This document shows, one piece after another, positions 45,579 through 54,026 of a stretch of 64,000 bases of DNA. The DNA is taken from contig JARLGZ010000081.1 of NCBI GenBank assembly GCA_031292515.1, forward strand, positions 203,659 through 267,658, in the 5' to 3' direction. The stretch is from Puia sp. GTDB lineage: Bacteria > Bacteroidota > Bacteroidia > Chitinophagales > Chitinophagaceae. Both the position numbers and the translations under genes were made by a program. How positions within the stretch are numbered: position 1 is the first letter of the stretch; the number at the start of each line of letters is the position of its first letter. The notes beneath the pieces were generated by a model that saw only the letters and a program-made list of their open reading frames with translations, made no database searches and was not told the origin of the DNA.

Positions 45579-47258
45579 ATGGAATTGAATAAGTACAGTA
45601 AGACACTCACGCAAGACCCGACGCAACCCGCCGCACAGGCGATGTTGTATGGCATTGGACTGACAGACGAAGACCTGAAGAAAGCACAGGTGGGCGTGGC
45701 CAGCATGGGATATGACGGCAACACCTGCAATATGCATCTGAATGACCTGGCCAAACTGGTCAAGGAAGGCACCTGGAAACAAGACCTTGTGGGCCTCATC
45801 TTTAACACCATCGGCGTGAGCGATGGCATGAGCAACGGTACGGACGGGATGCGCTACTCTCTGGTAAGCCGCGACCTGATCGCCGACTCCATCGAAGCCG
45901 TCTGCGGCGCACAATACTATGACGGCCTGATCACCCTGCCCGGATGCGACAAAAACATGCCCGGCTCCATCATCGCCATGGGGCGCCTCGACCGCCCTTC
46001 GATCATGGTCTACGGCGGCACGATCGCACCCGGCCACTACAAAGGCCAGGATCTCAATATCATCTCTTCTTTTGAAGCCCTGGGACAAAAGATCGCCGGA
46101 AAACTGGACGACGCCGACTTCAAAGGCATCGTCATGAACTCCTGCCCCGGCGCCGGCGCCTGCGGAGGCATGTATACCGCGAACACTATGGCCGCCGCCA
46201 TCGAAGCCCTGGGCATGAGCCTCCCCTATTCCTCTTCCAGCCCCGCGCTCAGCGAAGAGAAAAAGAAGGAATGCCTGGCAGCGGGAGCGGCCATCCGCCT
46301 GCTGCTCGAAAAAGATATCAGACCTTCGCATATCATGACACGCAAGGCCTTCGAAAACGCTATCACCGTGATCATGATCCTCGGCGGAAGCACCAACGCC
46401 GTTCTCCACCTGATCGCCATGGCGAAAAGCGTGAACGTCCCCCTGACACAGGACGACTTCCAGGCCGTCAGCGACAAGATCCCGGTACTCGCGGATTTCA
46501 AACCCAGCGGAAAATACCTGATGCAGGACCTCCATGAACACGGCGGCATCCCCTCCGTGATGAAATACCTGCTTCAAAAAGGTCTGCTTCATGGCGACTG
46601 CCTGACGGTAACCGGCAAGACCCTGGCAGAGAACCTCGCCGCCGTCCCCGACCTCGATTTCAAAAAACAGGATATCATACACCCCCTCGAAAAACCGCTC
46701 AAAGCCACCGGTCACCTGCAGATCCTCTATGGCAATCTCGCCTCGGGCGGCAGCGTCGCCAAGATCAGCGGAAAAGAAGGGGAACGCTTCGAAGGCCCCG
46801 CCCGCGTCTTCGACGGCGAACATGAACTGATCGCCGGCATCAACAGCGGCAAAATCAAAGCAGGCGACGTCGTAGTGATCCGCCACGTGGGACCCAAAGG
46901 CGCCCCCGGCATGCCCGAGATGCTGAAACCTACTTCGGCCCTCATCGGCGCCGGCCTGGGGAAGAGCATCGCCCTGATCACCGACGGCCGCTTCAGCGGT
47001 GGCACCCACGGCTTCGTAGTCGGCCATATCACCCCCGAAGCCTTCGAAGGCGGCACGATCGCACTGGTACATGATGACGACATCATCGAACTCGACGCCG
47101 TCAAAAACACCATCACCCTCAAGGTGGCCGCCGAAGAACTCGAAAAAAGAAAAGCAGCCTGGAAACAACCGGCCCTTAAAGTCACCCGGGGCCTGCTATT
47201 CAAATATGCCAGACAGGTGAAGAACGCGGCAGAAGGATGTGTGACGGATGAATTGTAA
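45579..47258 (+). CDS. ilvD: Dihydroxy-acid dehydratase
   Basis: A 559-residue Fe-S dehydratase acting on dihydroxyisovalerate and dihydroxymethylvalerate in valine and isoleucine synthesis. Signatures: [20 protein letters not shown] (about residues 124-143, cluster Cys), [20 protein letters not shown] (second cluster Cys), [14 protein letters not shown], and the C-terminal [20 protein letters not shown]. The length is normal for the family. It starts at the ATG at 45579 and lies 55 bp upstream of ilvB. Confidence 0.98.
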   Translation: MELNKYSKTLTQDPTQPAAQAMLYGIGLTDEDLKKAQVGVASMGYDGNTCNMHLNDLAKLVKEGTWKQDLVGLIFNTIGVSDGMSNGTDGMRYSLVSRDLIADSIEAVCGAQYYDGLITLPGCDKNMPGSIIAMGRLDRPSIMVYGGTIAPGHYKGQDLNIISSFEALGQKIAGKLDDADFKGIVMNSCPGAGACGGMYTANTMAAAIEALGMSLPYSSSSPALSEEKKKECLAAGAAIRLLLEKDIRPSHIMTRKAFENAITVIMILGGSTNAVLHLIAMAKSVNVPLTQDDFQAVSDKIPVLADFKPSGKYLMQDLHEHGGIPSVMKYLLQKGLLHGDCLTVTGKTLAENLAAVPDLDFKKQDIIHPLEKPLKATGHLQILYGNLASGGSVAKISGKEGERFEGPARVFDGEHELIAGINSGKIKAGDVVVIRHVGPKGAPGMPEMLKPTSALIGAGLGKSIALITDGRFSGGTHGFVVGHITPEAFEGGTIALVHDDDIIELDAVKNTITLKVAAEELEKRKAAWKQPALKVTRGLLFKYARQVKNAAEGCVTDEL

Positions 47259-47313
47259 GCAATGATAAACAGTTTGTTTTTTATAAATATCTATCCGAAT
47301 AAAAATAAAAGTT

Positions 47314-49056
47314 ATGAGTAGCATCGAAGCATTGACTGAAAAACCCGCACCCAGGAAGAAGGCCATCACCTCTATCAGTGGTTCTGCCGCTGTGCTGGAA
47401 GCTTTTTTGGCGGAAGGTGTGGACACCATCTTCGGCTATCCGGGAGGCGCCATCATGCCAATCTATGACGCCCTTTACGACTACCAGGAACGCCTGAAAC
47501 ACATCCTGGTCCGTCACGAACAGGGCGGTATACACGCCGCACAAGGTTATGCGCGCTCCTCGGGGACCACGGGCGTGGTATTCGCCACCAGCGGACCCGG
47601 CGCCACCAACCTGGTGACAGGTCTGGCCGATGCTATGATCGACAGCACGCCCCTGGTGTGTATCACCGGCCAGGTCTTCGCACACCTGCTGGGCACAGAT
47701 GCTTTCCAGGAGACGGACGTGATCAATATCACGACGCCCGTCACCAAGTGGAACTACCAGGTCACCGACGCCACGGAGATCCCCTCCGTACTCGCGAAAG
47801 CCTTTTACATCGCGAAAAGCGGCAGACCCGGTCCCGTCCTGATAGACATCACAAAGAATGCACAGCTGCAGAAATTCGACTACGAAGGGTATACCCCCTG
47901 CGAACATATCCGCAGCTATCGCCCCAAACCGATCGTCCGCAAGGAATATATCAAAGAAGCCGCGGCGTTGATCAACCAGGCGAAAAAACCCTTCGTGCTC
48001 TTCGGACAGGGTGTCATCCTCGGCAAAGCAGAGAAAGAATTCCAGGCATTTATAGAGAAGAGCGGCATCCCCGCAGCATGGACCATCCTCGGGCTGAGCG
48101 CCTTGCCTACAGATCATCCCCTGAACGTAGGGATGCTCGGCATGCATGGTAACTATGGCCCCAACGTGTTGACAAACGAATGTGACGTACTGATCGCCGT
48201 AGGCATGCGATTCGATGACCGCGTAACAGGACGCCTCGATAAATATGCGAAACAGGCCACCATCATACACCTGGATATCGACCCCGCGGAAATCGACAAA
48301 AACGTCAAAGCCACGGTAGGCGTCTGGGGAGATTGCAAAGAGACCCTCCCCCTGCTGACCGAATATGTAGAACAAAAAACCCACTCCGAATGGCTGCAGA
48401 AATTCAAAGACTATCAGGCAGAAGAAGACAAGACCGTCATCCATGACGAACTGCACCCTACCACCGACCAGATGACCATGGGCGAAGTAATAGACTCCCT
48501 GAATGAGTTGACCGGCGGCAATGCCATCATCGTCACGGACGTCGGACAGCACCAGATGGTGGCCTGCAGATACGCACGCTTTAACAATACCAGAAGCAAT
48601 ATCACATCCGGTGGCCTCGGCACCATGGGGTTCGGACTGCCCGCCGCCATCGGCGCCAAATTCGGAGCTCCGGAAAGAACCGTCGTCGCCATCATCGGGG
48701 ATGGAGGTTTCCAAATGACCCTCCAGGAACTCGGCACCATCATGCAAGCCGAAGTCAATGTGAAGATCATCATCCTGAACAACCGTTTTCTCGGAATGGT
48801 CCGCCAATGGCAACAGCTTTTTCACGACAAACGCTACTCTTTCGTGGACATCGCAAGCCCCGACTTCGTCATGCTCGCCAAAAGCTATGGCATCGCCGGC
48901 AGCAGCATCGAAGACAGGAAAGACCTGAAGAGTACCCTGAAAAAAATGCTTGAGCATAATGGCTCCTACCTGCTGGAAGTCATCGTAGGCAAAGAGAACA
49001 ATGTCTTCCCGATGGTACCGCAAGGCTGCAGCGTAAGCGAAATAAGACTGAAGTAG
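47314..49056 (+). CDS. ilvB: Acetolactate synthase large (catalytic) subunit
   Basis: A 580-residue thiamine-diphosphate enzyme making acetolactate from pyruvate and acetohydroxybutyrate from pyruvate plus ketobutyrate. Signatures: DTIFGYPGGAIMPIYDALYD with the ThDP-activating Glu in RHEQGGIHAAQGYAR, FATSGPGATNLVTGLADAMI, and the ThDP/Mg motif IGDGGFQMTLQELGTI ending in NN (about residues 470-490). The first 20 residues (KPAPRKKAITSISGS) are a variable extension. It starts at the ATG at 47314. Its small subunit lies two genes downstream, after a methyltransferase, an unusual interruption. The TAG stop starts a repeat block. Confidence 0.97.
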   Translation: MSSIEALTEKPAPRKKAITSISGSAAVLEAFLAEGVDTIFGYPGGAIMPIYDALYDYQERLKHILVRHEQGGIHAAQGYARSSGTTGVVFATSGPGATNLVTGLADAMIDSTPLVCITGQVFAHLLGTDAFQETDVINITTPVTKWNYQVTDATEIPSVLAKAFYIAKSGRPGPVLIDITKNAQLQKFDYEGYTPCEHIRSYRPKPIVRKEYIKEAAALINQAKKPFVLFGQGVILGKAEKEFQAFIEKSGIPAAWTILGLSALPTDHPLNVGMLGMHGNYGPNVLTNECDVLIAVGMRFDDRVTGRLDKYAKQATIIHLDIDPAEIDKNVKATVGVWGDCKETLPLLTEYVEQKTHSEWLQKFKDYQAEEDKTVIHDELHPTTDQMTMGEVIDSLNELTGGNAIIVTDVGQHQMVACRYARFNNTRSNITSGGLGTMGFGLPAAIGAKFGAPERTVVAIIGDGGFQMTLQELGTIMQAEVNVKIIILNNRFLGMVRQWQQLFHDKRYSFVDIASPDFVMLAKSYGIAGSSIEDRKDLKSTLKKMLEHNGSYLLEVIVGKENNVFPMVPQGCSVSEIRLK

Positions 49057-49266
49057 TGAGTAGTCCGCAGTATGCAGTGAGTGTCGTTGAACGACTTATC
49101 GTCGCAGACAGCCCACTCACCACTCATAGCTGACAAGTTCATAACAGACAAGTTCACAACTGACAATTTGAACACTGATAAATAAACGTTGACAAATAAA
49201 ACAATCGTTCATTAACGCTCGGTACTCACTATTCACTACTGACTATTAGCTACTGACCACTGACAA
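49054..49266. repeat. TAGTGAGT/ACTCACTA repeat block between ilvB and the methyltransferase gene
   Basis: It begins at the ilvB stop with TAGTGAGTAGTCCGCAG. Complementary words occur at 49112-49130 (CCCACTCACCACTCATAG) and again at 49222-49266 (TACTCACTATTCACTACTG, CTACTGACCACTGAC). Between them, ACAAGTTCA-type words (GACAAGTTCATAACAGACAA) repeat at 49131-49172. The 215-bp gap has no gene. Confidence 0.75.
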
Positions 49267-49271
49267 TAACA

Positions 49272-50039
49272 ATGACAACGATCGACACGAAATGGAACGC
49301 CGGACTATACGATGACAAGCATTCGTTCGTCTCTAAATTTGGCGAGGACCTGGTAACCCTTCTTTCGCCCTCGGCGGGAGAACGCATACTTGATCTGGGA
49401 TGCGGCACGGGCTACCTGGCGCACCTCATCGCGGAATCGGGCGCAGAAGTCACCGGCGTAGACAGCTCCGCCGACATGATCGGCAAAGCCAGGACCGCCT
49501 ACCCGGAGATCACGTTCAGAGTCATGTCTGCCACCGACCTCCATTTCGACAAGCCCTTCGACGCTGTCTTTTCAAACGCGGTGCTGCATTGGGTGCTGGA
49601 CCGTGAGAGCGCCATCGACTCCATCTACAAGAACCTCCGCCCAGGCGGACGGCTGGTCCTGGAAATGGGAGGCAGGGGCAACGTGGAAGAGATCGTGCTG
49701 AACACCCGCAAAGTGCTCACCCGCCACGGACACTACCTGAACGCAGCTACCCAGGTCTGGTATTTCCCCTCTCTCGGAGAATATGCCACCCTGCTGGAGA
49801 AAAGAGGTTTCCGGGTCCGCTTTGCCACCCACTACGACAGGGAGACGGAACTAAATGACAACGAGAACGGCATCTGCGACTGGATCAGGATGTTCGGAAA
49901 CGCTTTCTTCAGGAACATCCCCGAGACAGCCATTCCCGCACTCCTCGAAGAGATACAGGAATCCGTGAGACCCACCAATTACCGTAACCGCAAATGGTAC
50001 GGCGATTACAAACGGCTGAGAATACTGGCCACCAAATAA
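49272..50039 (+). CDS. Class I SAM-dependent methyltransferase (trans-aconitate methyltransferase-like)
   Basis: A 255-residue cytosolic methyltransferase. Motif I, ILDLGCGTGYLAHLIAESG (about residues 40-58), binds SAM. GVDSSADMIGKARTAYPEI and FDAVFSNAVLHWVLDRESA follow, the latter being close to the pattern of trans-aconitate methyltransferases (Tam), then LRPGGRLVLEMGGRGNVEEI. The substrate is not proven. Its place between ilvB and ilvN, in a leu/ilv block, is notable. The yeast Tam-like enzyme Tmt1 methylates 3-isopropylmalate as well as trans-aconitate, so a pathway intermediate is a reasonable candidate. It starts at the ATG at 49272. Confidence 0.85.
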   Translation: MTTIDTKWNAGLYDDKHSFVSKFGEDLVTLLSPSAGERILDLGCGTGYLAHLIAESGAEVTGVDSSADMIGKARTAYPEITFRVMSATDLHFDKPFDAVFSNAVLHWVLDRESAIDSIYKNLRPGGRLVLEMGGRGNVEEIVLNTRKVLTRHGHYLNAATQVWYFPSLGEYATLLEKRGFRVRFATHYDRETELNDNENGICDWIRMFGNAFFRNIPETAIPALLEEIQESVRPTNYRNRKWYGDYKRLRILATK

Positions 50040-50337
50040 GACACCGGCAGCCGGAGAAAACAGGAAAACCCGGCAAACCGAAGAGAACCGAAAACATGTA
50101 AAAGAACACCGGAAAAAGAACACAACCGAAAACATGTAAAAGACCGTCCGAAACAGATACAACCGGAAAGAGGAAAAAGAAGAGAGCATGGGAAGATGAA
50201 AAAACAGGAAAAAAGAAGAGAGCACGGGAAGCGGAAGAGAACACAAGAAACAAACGGGAATACGGAAACACGGAAACTCAGGAAACAGAAGAGAACACGG
50301 GAACACCATTGATAATAAATCAGTAAAATCAAAGCGT
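50040..50337 (+). other. Long purine-rich repetitive spacer before ilvN
   Basis: 298 bp without a gene on the sense strand. It is made of A/G-rich words, including two copies of CCGAAAACATGTAAAAGA (near 50088 and 50126) and repeated GAAGAGAGCA-GGGAAG and AACACGGAAAC-type units. U residues are rare, so the mRNA should be largely unstructured here. Confidence 0.65.
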
Positions 50338-50934
50338 ATGAGCGCGAATAAACAGGAATTCACCATCACGGTATACACCGAGAACCAGATCGGCCTCCTC
50401 AACCGGATCGCCATCATGTTTTCCCGCCGTAAGATCAACATCGAGAGCCTCAACACCTCTCCCTCGGAAGTGGAAGGCATCCACCGCTTTACCATTGTGA
50501 TCAACGAGACGGAAGACGTGGTGAGGAAACTGTCTCGCCAGATCGAAAAACAGGTCGAGATCCTCAAGGTCTACTACAATACCAACGAAGAGATCATCTG
50601 GCAGGAACTGGCCCTGTACAAAGTGCCGACCGATGAAATCGCCGAAAAAGTCAAAGTGGAAAGACTCCTCCGCGAATACGGCGCCCGTGCCGTCGTCATC
50701 CGGAAGGATTATACGGTCTTCGAAACGACCGGCCAGCGAGAAGAAACCGACCGCCTCGTCCAAGTGCTGGAACCCTTTGGCCTCATAGAATTCGTCCGTA
50801 GCGCCAGGGTAGCCATCATCAAAGGCAGCAACAGCTTCCACGAGAAACTGAAAGAATTCGAAGAGACCGAACCCAGCGAAGAAGTCATAGAAAATGAATT
50901 CCTCGATAAACAGGACGAGGTATTCAGCATGTGA
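50338..50934 (+). CDS. ilvN: Acetolactate synthase small (regulatory) subunit
   Basis: A 198-residue regulatory partner of IlvB that normally confers valine feedback inhibition. The N-terminal ACT domain is clear: FTITVYTENQIGLLNRIAIM (residues 8-27) and FSRRKINIESLNTSPSEVEG, with FTIVINETEDVVRKLSRQIE completing it. The C-terminal half (EYGARAVVIRKDYTVFETTG, FVRSARVAIIKGSNSFHEKL) matches the ALS small-subunit C-terminal domain. It is longer than the E. coli subunits, ending in an acidic tail (EFEETEPSEEVIENEFL). It starts at the ATG at 50338 and is separated from ilvB by the methyltransferase gene. Confidence 0.95.
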   Translation: MSANKQEFTITVYTENQIGLLNRIAIMFSRRKINIESLNTSPSEVEGIHRFTIVINETEDVVRKLSRQIEKQVEILKVYYNTNEEIIWQELALYKVPTDEIAEKVKVERLLREYGARAVVIRKDYTVFETTGQREETDRLVQVLEPFGLIEFVRSARVAIIKGSNSFHEKLKEFEETEPSEEVIENEFLDKQDEVFSM

Positions 50935-50975
50935 GATAGTGAGTAGTCAGCAGTGAGTAGTGAATAGTGAGTGCC
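50935..50975. repeat. TAGTGAGT-type dispersed repeat after ilvN
   Basis: GATAGTGAGTAGTCAGCAG and TGAGTAGTGAATAGTGAGTG directly follow the ilvN TGA stop, sense to the gene. Confidence 0.8.
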
Positions 50976-51088
50976 TTATAGAAGTCGTAATTCATTACAA
51001 AGTATCGCACAAATCATCAATCACAAATATCAATCACAAATAAAACAGCAGGCATCAAAAATTTCAACAAACCAATAAACAGATAATC

Positions 51089-52177
51089 ATGGCAAAATTA
51101 AATTTCGGCGGCGTAGAAGAAAATGTAGTAACCCGCGAAGAATTTCCACTGGCCAAAGCACAGCAGGTATTGAAAAATGAAGTGGTAGCCGTCATCGGCT
51201 ACGGCGTGCAGGGTCCCGGCCAGGCGCTGAACCAGAAAGACAACGGCATCAACGTGATCGTAGGACAACGCAAAAACTCCAAAAGCTGGGACAAAGCCGT
51301 CCGCGACGGATTCGTCCCCGGGAAAACATTATTCGATATAGAAGAAGCCCTCGAAAAAGGCACCATCATCTGCTACCTGCTCAGCGACGCCGCCCAGATA
51401 CAGCTGTGGCCTACCGTTAAAAAACACCTGACAAAAGGCAAAGCCCTGTATTTCTCTCACGGTTTCGGCATCACCTTCAACGAACAGACCGGCATCATCC
51501 CGCCCGCAGACGTTGACGTATTCCTGGTAGCTCCCAAAGGATCCGGAACCTCCCTGCGCAGGATGTTCCTGCAGGGCCGCGGTCTGAACAGCAGCTACGC
51601 CATCTTCCAGGACGCTACCGGTAAAGCCAAAGAGAGAGTCGTCGCACTGGGCATCGCCGTAGGCAGCGGATACCTCTTCGAAACCGACTTCAGGAAAGAA
51701 GTATACAGCGACCTCACCGGCGAAAGAGGAACCCTCATGGGAGCCATCCAGGGCATCTTCGCAGCCCAGTATGAAGTGCTCCGCAAGAAAGGACATACCC
51801 CTTCCGAAGCCTTCAACGAGACCGTGGAAGAACTGACCCAGTCACTCATGCCCCTCGTAGCCGAGAACGGAATGGATTGGATGTATGCGAACTGCTCCAC
51901 GACAGCCCAGAGAGGCGCCCTCGACTGGTGGAAGAAATTCCGCGACGCCACCCTGCCCGTCTTCACCGAACTCTATGAGAGCGTAGCCGCCGGCAAAGAA
52001 TCCCAGCGCTCCATCGATTCCAACGGCCAGACAGACTACCGCGAAAAACTCGACGCCGAACTGAAAGAACTGCGCGAAAGCGAACTGTGGCAGGCCGGTA
52101 AGACCGTCAGAAGTCTCCGACCGGAAAACCAGAAACCGGCCGACACCGTAAACGGCAAAAAAGAAGTCTTAGCATAG
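51089..52177 (+). CDS. ilvC: Ketol-acid reductoisomerase
   Basis: A 362-residue NADPH-dependent isomeroreductase acting on acetolactate and acetohydroxybutyrate. The Rossmann motif is VAVIGYGVQGPGQALNQKDN (about residues 34-53). The following beta2 loop, VGQRKNSKSWDKA, carries the basic and Ser residues expected for NADPH preference. LYFSHGFGITFNEQ and DVDVFLVAPKGSGTSLRRMF are family signatures, and the metal-binding region contains FETDFRKEVYSDLTGERGTL, with Asp and Glu ligands. The C-terminus (KKEVLA) is a variable tail. It starts at the ATG at 51089. Confidence 0.97.
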   Translation: MAKLNFGGVEENVVTREEFPLAKAQQVLKNEVVAVIGYGVQGPGQALNQKDNGINVIVGQRKNSKSWDKAVRDGFVPGKTLFDIEEALEKGTIICYLLSDAAQIQLWPTVKKHLTKGKALYFSHGFGITFNEQTGIIPPADVDVFLVAPKGSGTSLRRMFLQGRGLNSSYAIFQDATGKAKERVVALGIAVGSGYLFETDFRKEVYSDLTGERGTLMGAIQGIFAAQYEVLRKKGHTPSEAFNETVEELTQSLMPLVAENGMDWMYANCSTTAQRGALDWWKKFRDATLPVFTELYESVAAGKESQRSIDSNGQTDYREKLDAELKELRESELWQAGKTVRSLRPENQKPADTVNGKKEVLA

Positions 52178-52428
52178 CAGCCAGCGAAGCCGACCCGGCG
52201 AACCGGTAAACTCCGGACTGTAAATAGACAGAACCCGACTCCGGTGAACAAACGGAGCCGGCAAACGGAAAAACCGGTGACCCGAAAAAAGCAGCGAACG
52301 AACCAAATTGAACATAATACACGGTCAATTGTAATAAAGAGACCCATGATTTCCTCGAAGATTGCGGGGCAAGCCCAACCGGTCTTGCTCCGCAGTCCAA
52401 AAGGGAACCAGTAATCTGAACGAGCATC
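52178..52428 (+). other. ilvC-ilvA spacer
   Basis: 251 bp without a gene. The first half is a degenerate repetition of CCGG-containing words (ACCCGGCGAACCGGTAAAC, ACTCCGGTGAAC, AAACCGGTGACCC). The second half is mixed sequence with no T-run hairpin. Read-through into ilvA is likely. Confidence 0.5.
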
Positions 52429-53700
52429 ATGAGCGCAAAAACACATACCACACCCTTGCTGGAGTTCCATAAAGCTGCAGAACGGCTGAAAAAAGTCGTG
52501 ACCAGGACCCCCCTGATCCTGAATCACAACCTTTCCCGCAAATATGACTGCCGCGTCTTTCTGAAAAGAGAAGACCTGCAGGTAGTCCGCTCCTACAAAC
52601 TCAGAGGAGCCTATAACATGATGGTCAGCCTGCCCGCTGAACAATTGCAAAAAGGCGTGGTCTGCGCCAGTGCTGGAAACCATGCGCAGGGATTTGCGTA
52701 CTCGTGCAAAAAGCTGGGCGTCAAAGGAGTCGTATTCATGCCCATCATCACCCCCAAACAAAAAGTGAACCAGACCAAGATGTTCGGGGAAGACAATATC
52801 GAGATCCGGCTGATAGGAGATACCTTCGATGACTGCGCCATCGCAGCCAGACAGTTTACCGAAGAGAACCACATGACCTTTATCCCCCCCTTCGATCATC
52901 CCCGTATCATCGAAGGACAAGGGACCGTCGCCGTCGAAATCCTCGAAGACCCTGTCCTCGAAGCCGGCGATCCCGTCGACTACCTCTTCGTACCCGTTGG
53001 CGGCGGCGGATGCGCCTCCGGCATCGGCTCCTATTTCAAAACCTATTCCCCAAAAACAAAACTGATCGGCGTCGAACCCGAAGGAGCCCCCTCCATGTTC
53101 GAAGCCTTTAAAGCCGGCCACCCCGTCACCCTCGAAAACATCGAAAGATTTGTCGACGGCGCCTCCGTAAAAAGAGTGGGCGACCTCACCTTCCAGATCT
53201 GCCGCGAAGTACTGGACACCATGCACCTCGTACCCGAAGGCAAGGTCTGCTCCACCATACTCCGGCTATATAACGAAGACGCGATCGTGGTAGAACCGGC
53301 AGGGGCCCTCTCCATAGCGGCCCTGGACGATTTTGCCGACGTCATAAAAGGAAAAACCGTCGTCTGTATCGTCAGCGGCGGCAATAACGATATCGACAGG
53401 ATGCAGGAGATCAAAGAACGCTCCCTGCAATATGAAGGCCTGAAACACTATTTCCTGATCCGCTTCGCCCAACGCCCCGGCGCCCTCAAGGAATTTGTAA
53501 ACCATGTCCTCAGCCCCGGAGACGATATTACCCGTTTCGAATACATGCAAAAACACAATAAAGAGACCGGACCCGCCCTGGTAGGCATAGAATTAAGCGC
53601 CCGGAAAGACTATGAAACACTGATCGGAAATATGGACCGGTATAATATTCACTATACCGAACTGAATAAAAACGACGACCTGTTCAGCTACCTGGTCTAA
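52429..53700 (+). CDS. ilvA: Threonine ammonia-lyase, biosynthetic
   Basis: A 423-residue PLP enzyme that makes 2-ketobutyrate from threonine, the entry to isoleucine. The PLP lysine lies in VVRSYKLRGAYNMMVSLP (about residues 55-72). CASAGNHAQGFAYSCKKLG and the phosphate-binding loop VPVGGGGCASGIGSYFK follow, and IVSGGNNDIDRM closes the catalytic domain. A single C-terminal ACT-like regulatory domain is present from about residue 335 (YFLIRFAQRPGALKEFVNHV), giving the shorter length compared with the ~510-residue E. coli enzyme. It starts at the ATG at 52429. It is the last gene of the ilv block. Confidence 0.95.
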   Translation: MSAKTHTTPLLEFHKAAERLKKVVTRTPLILNHNLSRKYDCRVFLKREDLQVVRSYKLRGAYNMMVSLPAEQLQKGVVCASAGNHAQGFAYSCKKLGVKGVVFMPIITPKQKVNQTKMFGEDNIEIRLIGDTFDDCAIAARQFTEENHMTFIPPFDHPRIIEGQGTVAVEILEDPVLEAGDPVDYLFVPVGGGGCASGIGSYFKTYSPKTKLIGVEPEGAPSMFEAFKAGHPVTLENIERFVDGASVKRVGDLTFQICREVLDTMHLVPEGKVCSTILRLYNEDAIVVEPAGALSIAALDDFADVIKGKTVVCIVSGGNNDIDRMQEIKERSLQYEGLKHYFLIRFAQRPGALKEFVNHVLSPGDDITRFEYMQKHNKETGPALVGIELSARKDYETLIGNMDRYNIHYTELNKNDDLFSYLV

Positions 53701-54026
53701 CGCCCGGCTCTAACACGGTAGCTGCCGGCAGACCGGCCGCCCCGCGAGACTCCGTAGAGTATATCCGGGGACCGGAACATGGAAAGACCCGTAAATCGTC
53801 GTATCTTCGCTGGCTGCGAAAGCCCGAACCGGCGCCCCGCCAGATTCCTTTGAAAACCGCCCATAGTCGCTTCAGGGCTGCGTTGGGGAGAAAAAAATGG
53901 GTGTTAAAAATTCATTAATAGTCATTTTTTTCGTAATTTTATTTGATTGCCTGCTATTATTCCTAGAATAATTTCTAAGGATTACACTTAAACATTGAAA
54001 AAATTCTAATCAACCATTTTTTGAAT
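53701..54026 (+). promoter_or_regulatory. ilvA-gltB intergenic region with hairpins and a possible gltB promoter
   Basis: 326 bp. The first part is GC-rich and can fold: CCCCG (53740-53744) with CGGGG (53766-53770) enclosing ACTC-CGTA-GAGT (53749-53760), and TTCGC-TGGCT-GCGAA (53806-53820). The second part (53900-53985) is AT-rich, with TTTG at 53942-53945 and TAATTTCT at 53969-53976, a weak promoter match. A 24-codon hydrophobic ORF (53897-53971) behind GGGAGAAAAAA overlaps this AT-rich stretch; it could be real or a by-product of the promoter sequence. Confidence 0.4.

Noticed and set aside
47281..49023. 580-codon minus-strand frame opposite ilvB, and similar long frames opposite ilvD, leuA, gltB and the CRTAC-like genes
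   Set aside because: All are antisense to conserved genes and rich in His/Asp/Gly/Val strings typical of reverse-frame translations.
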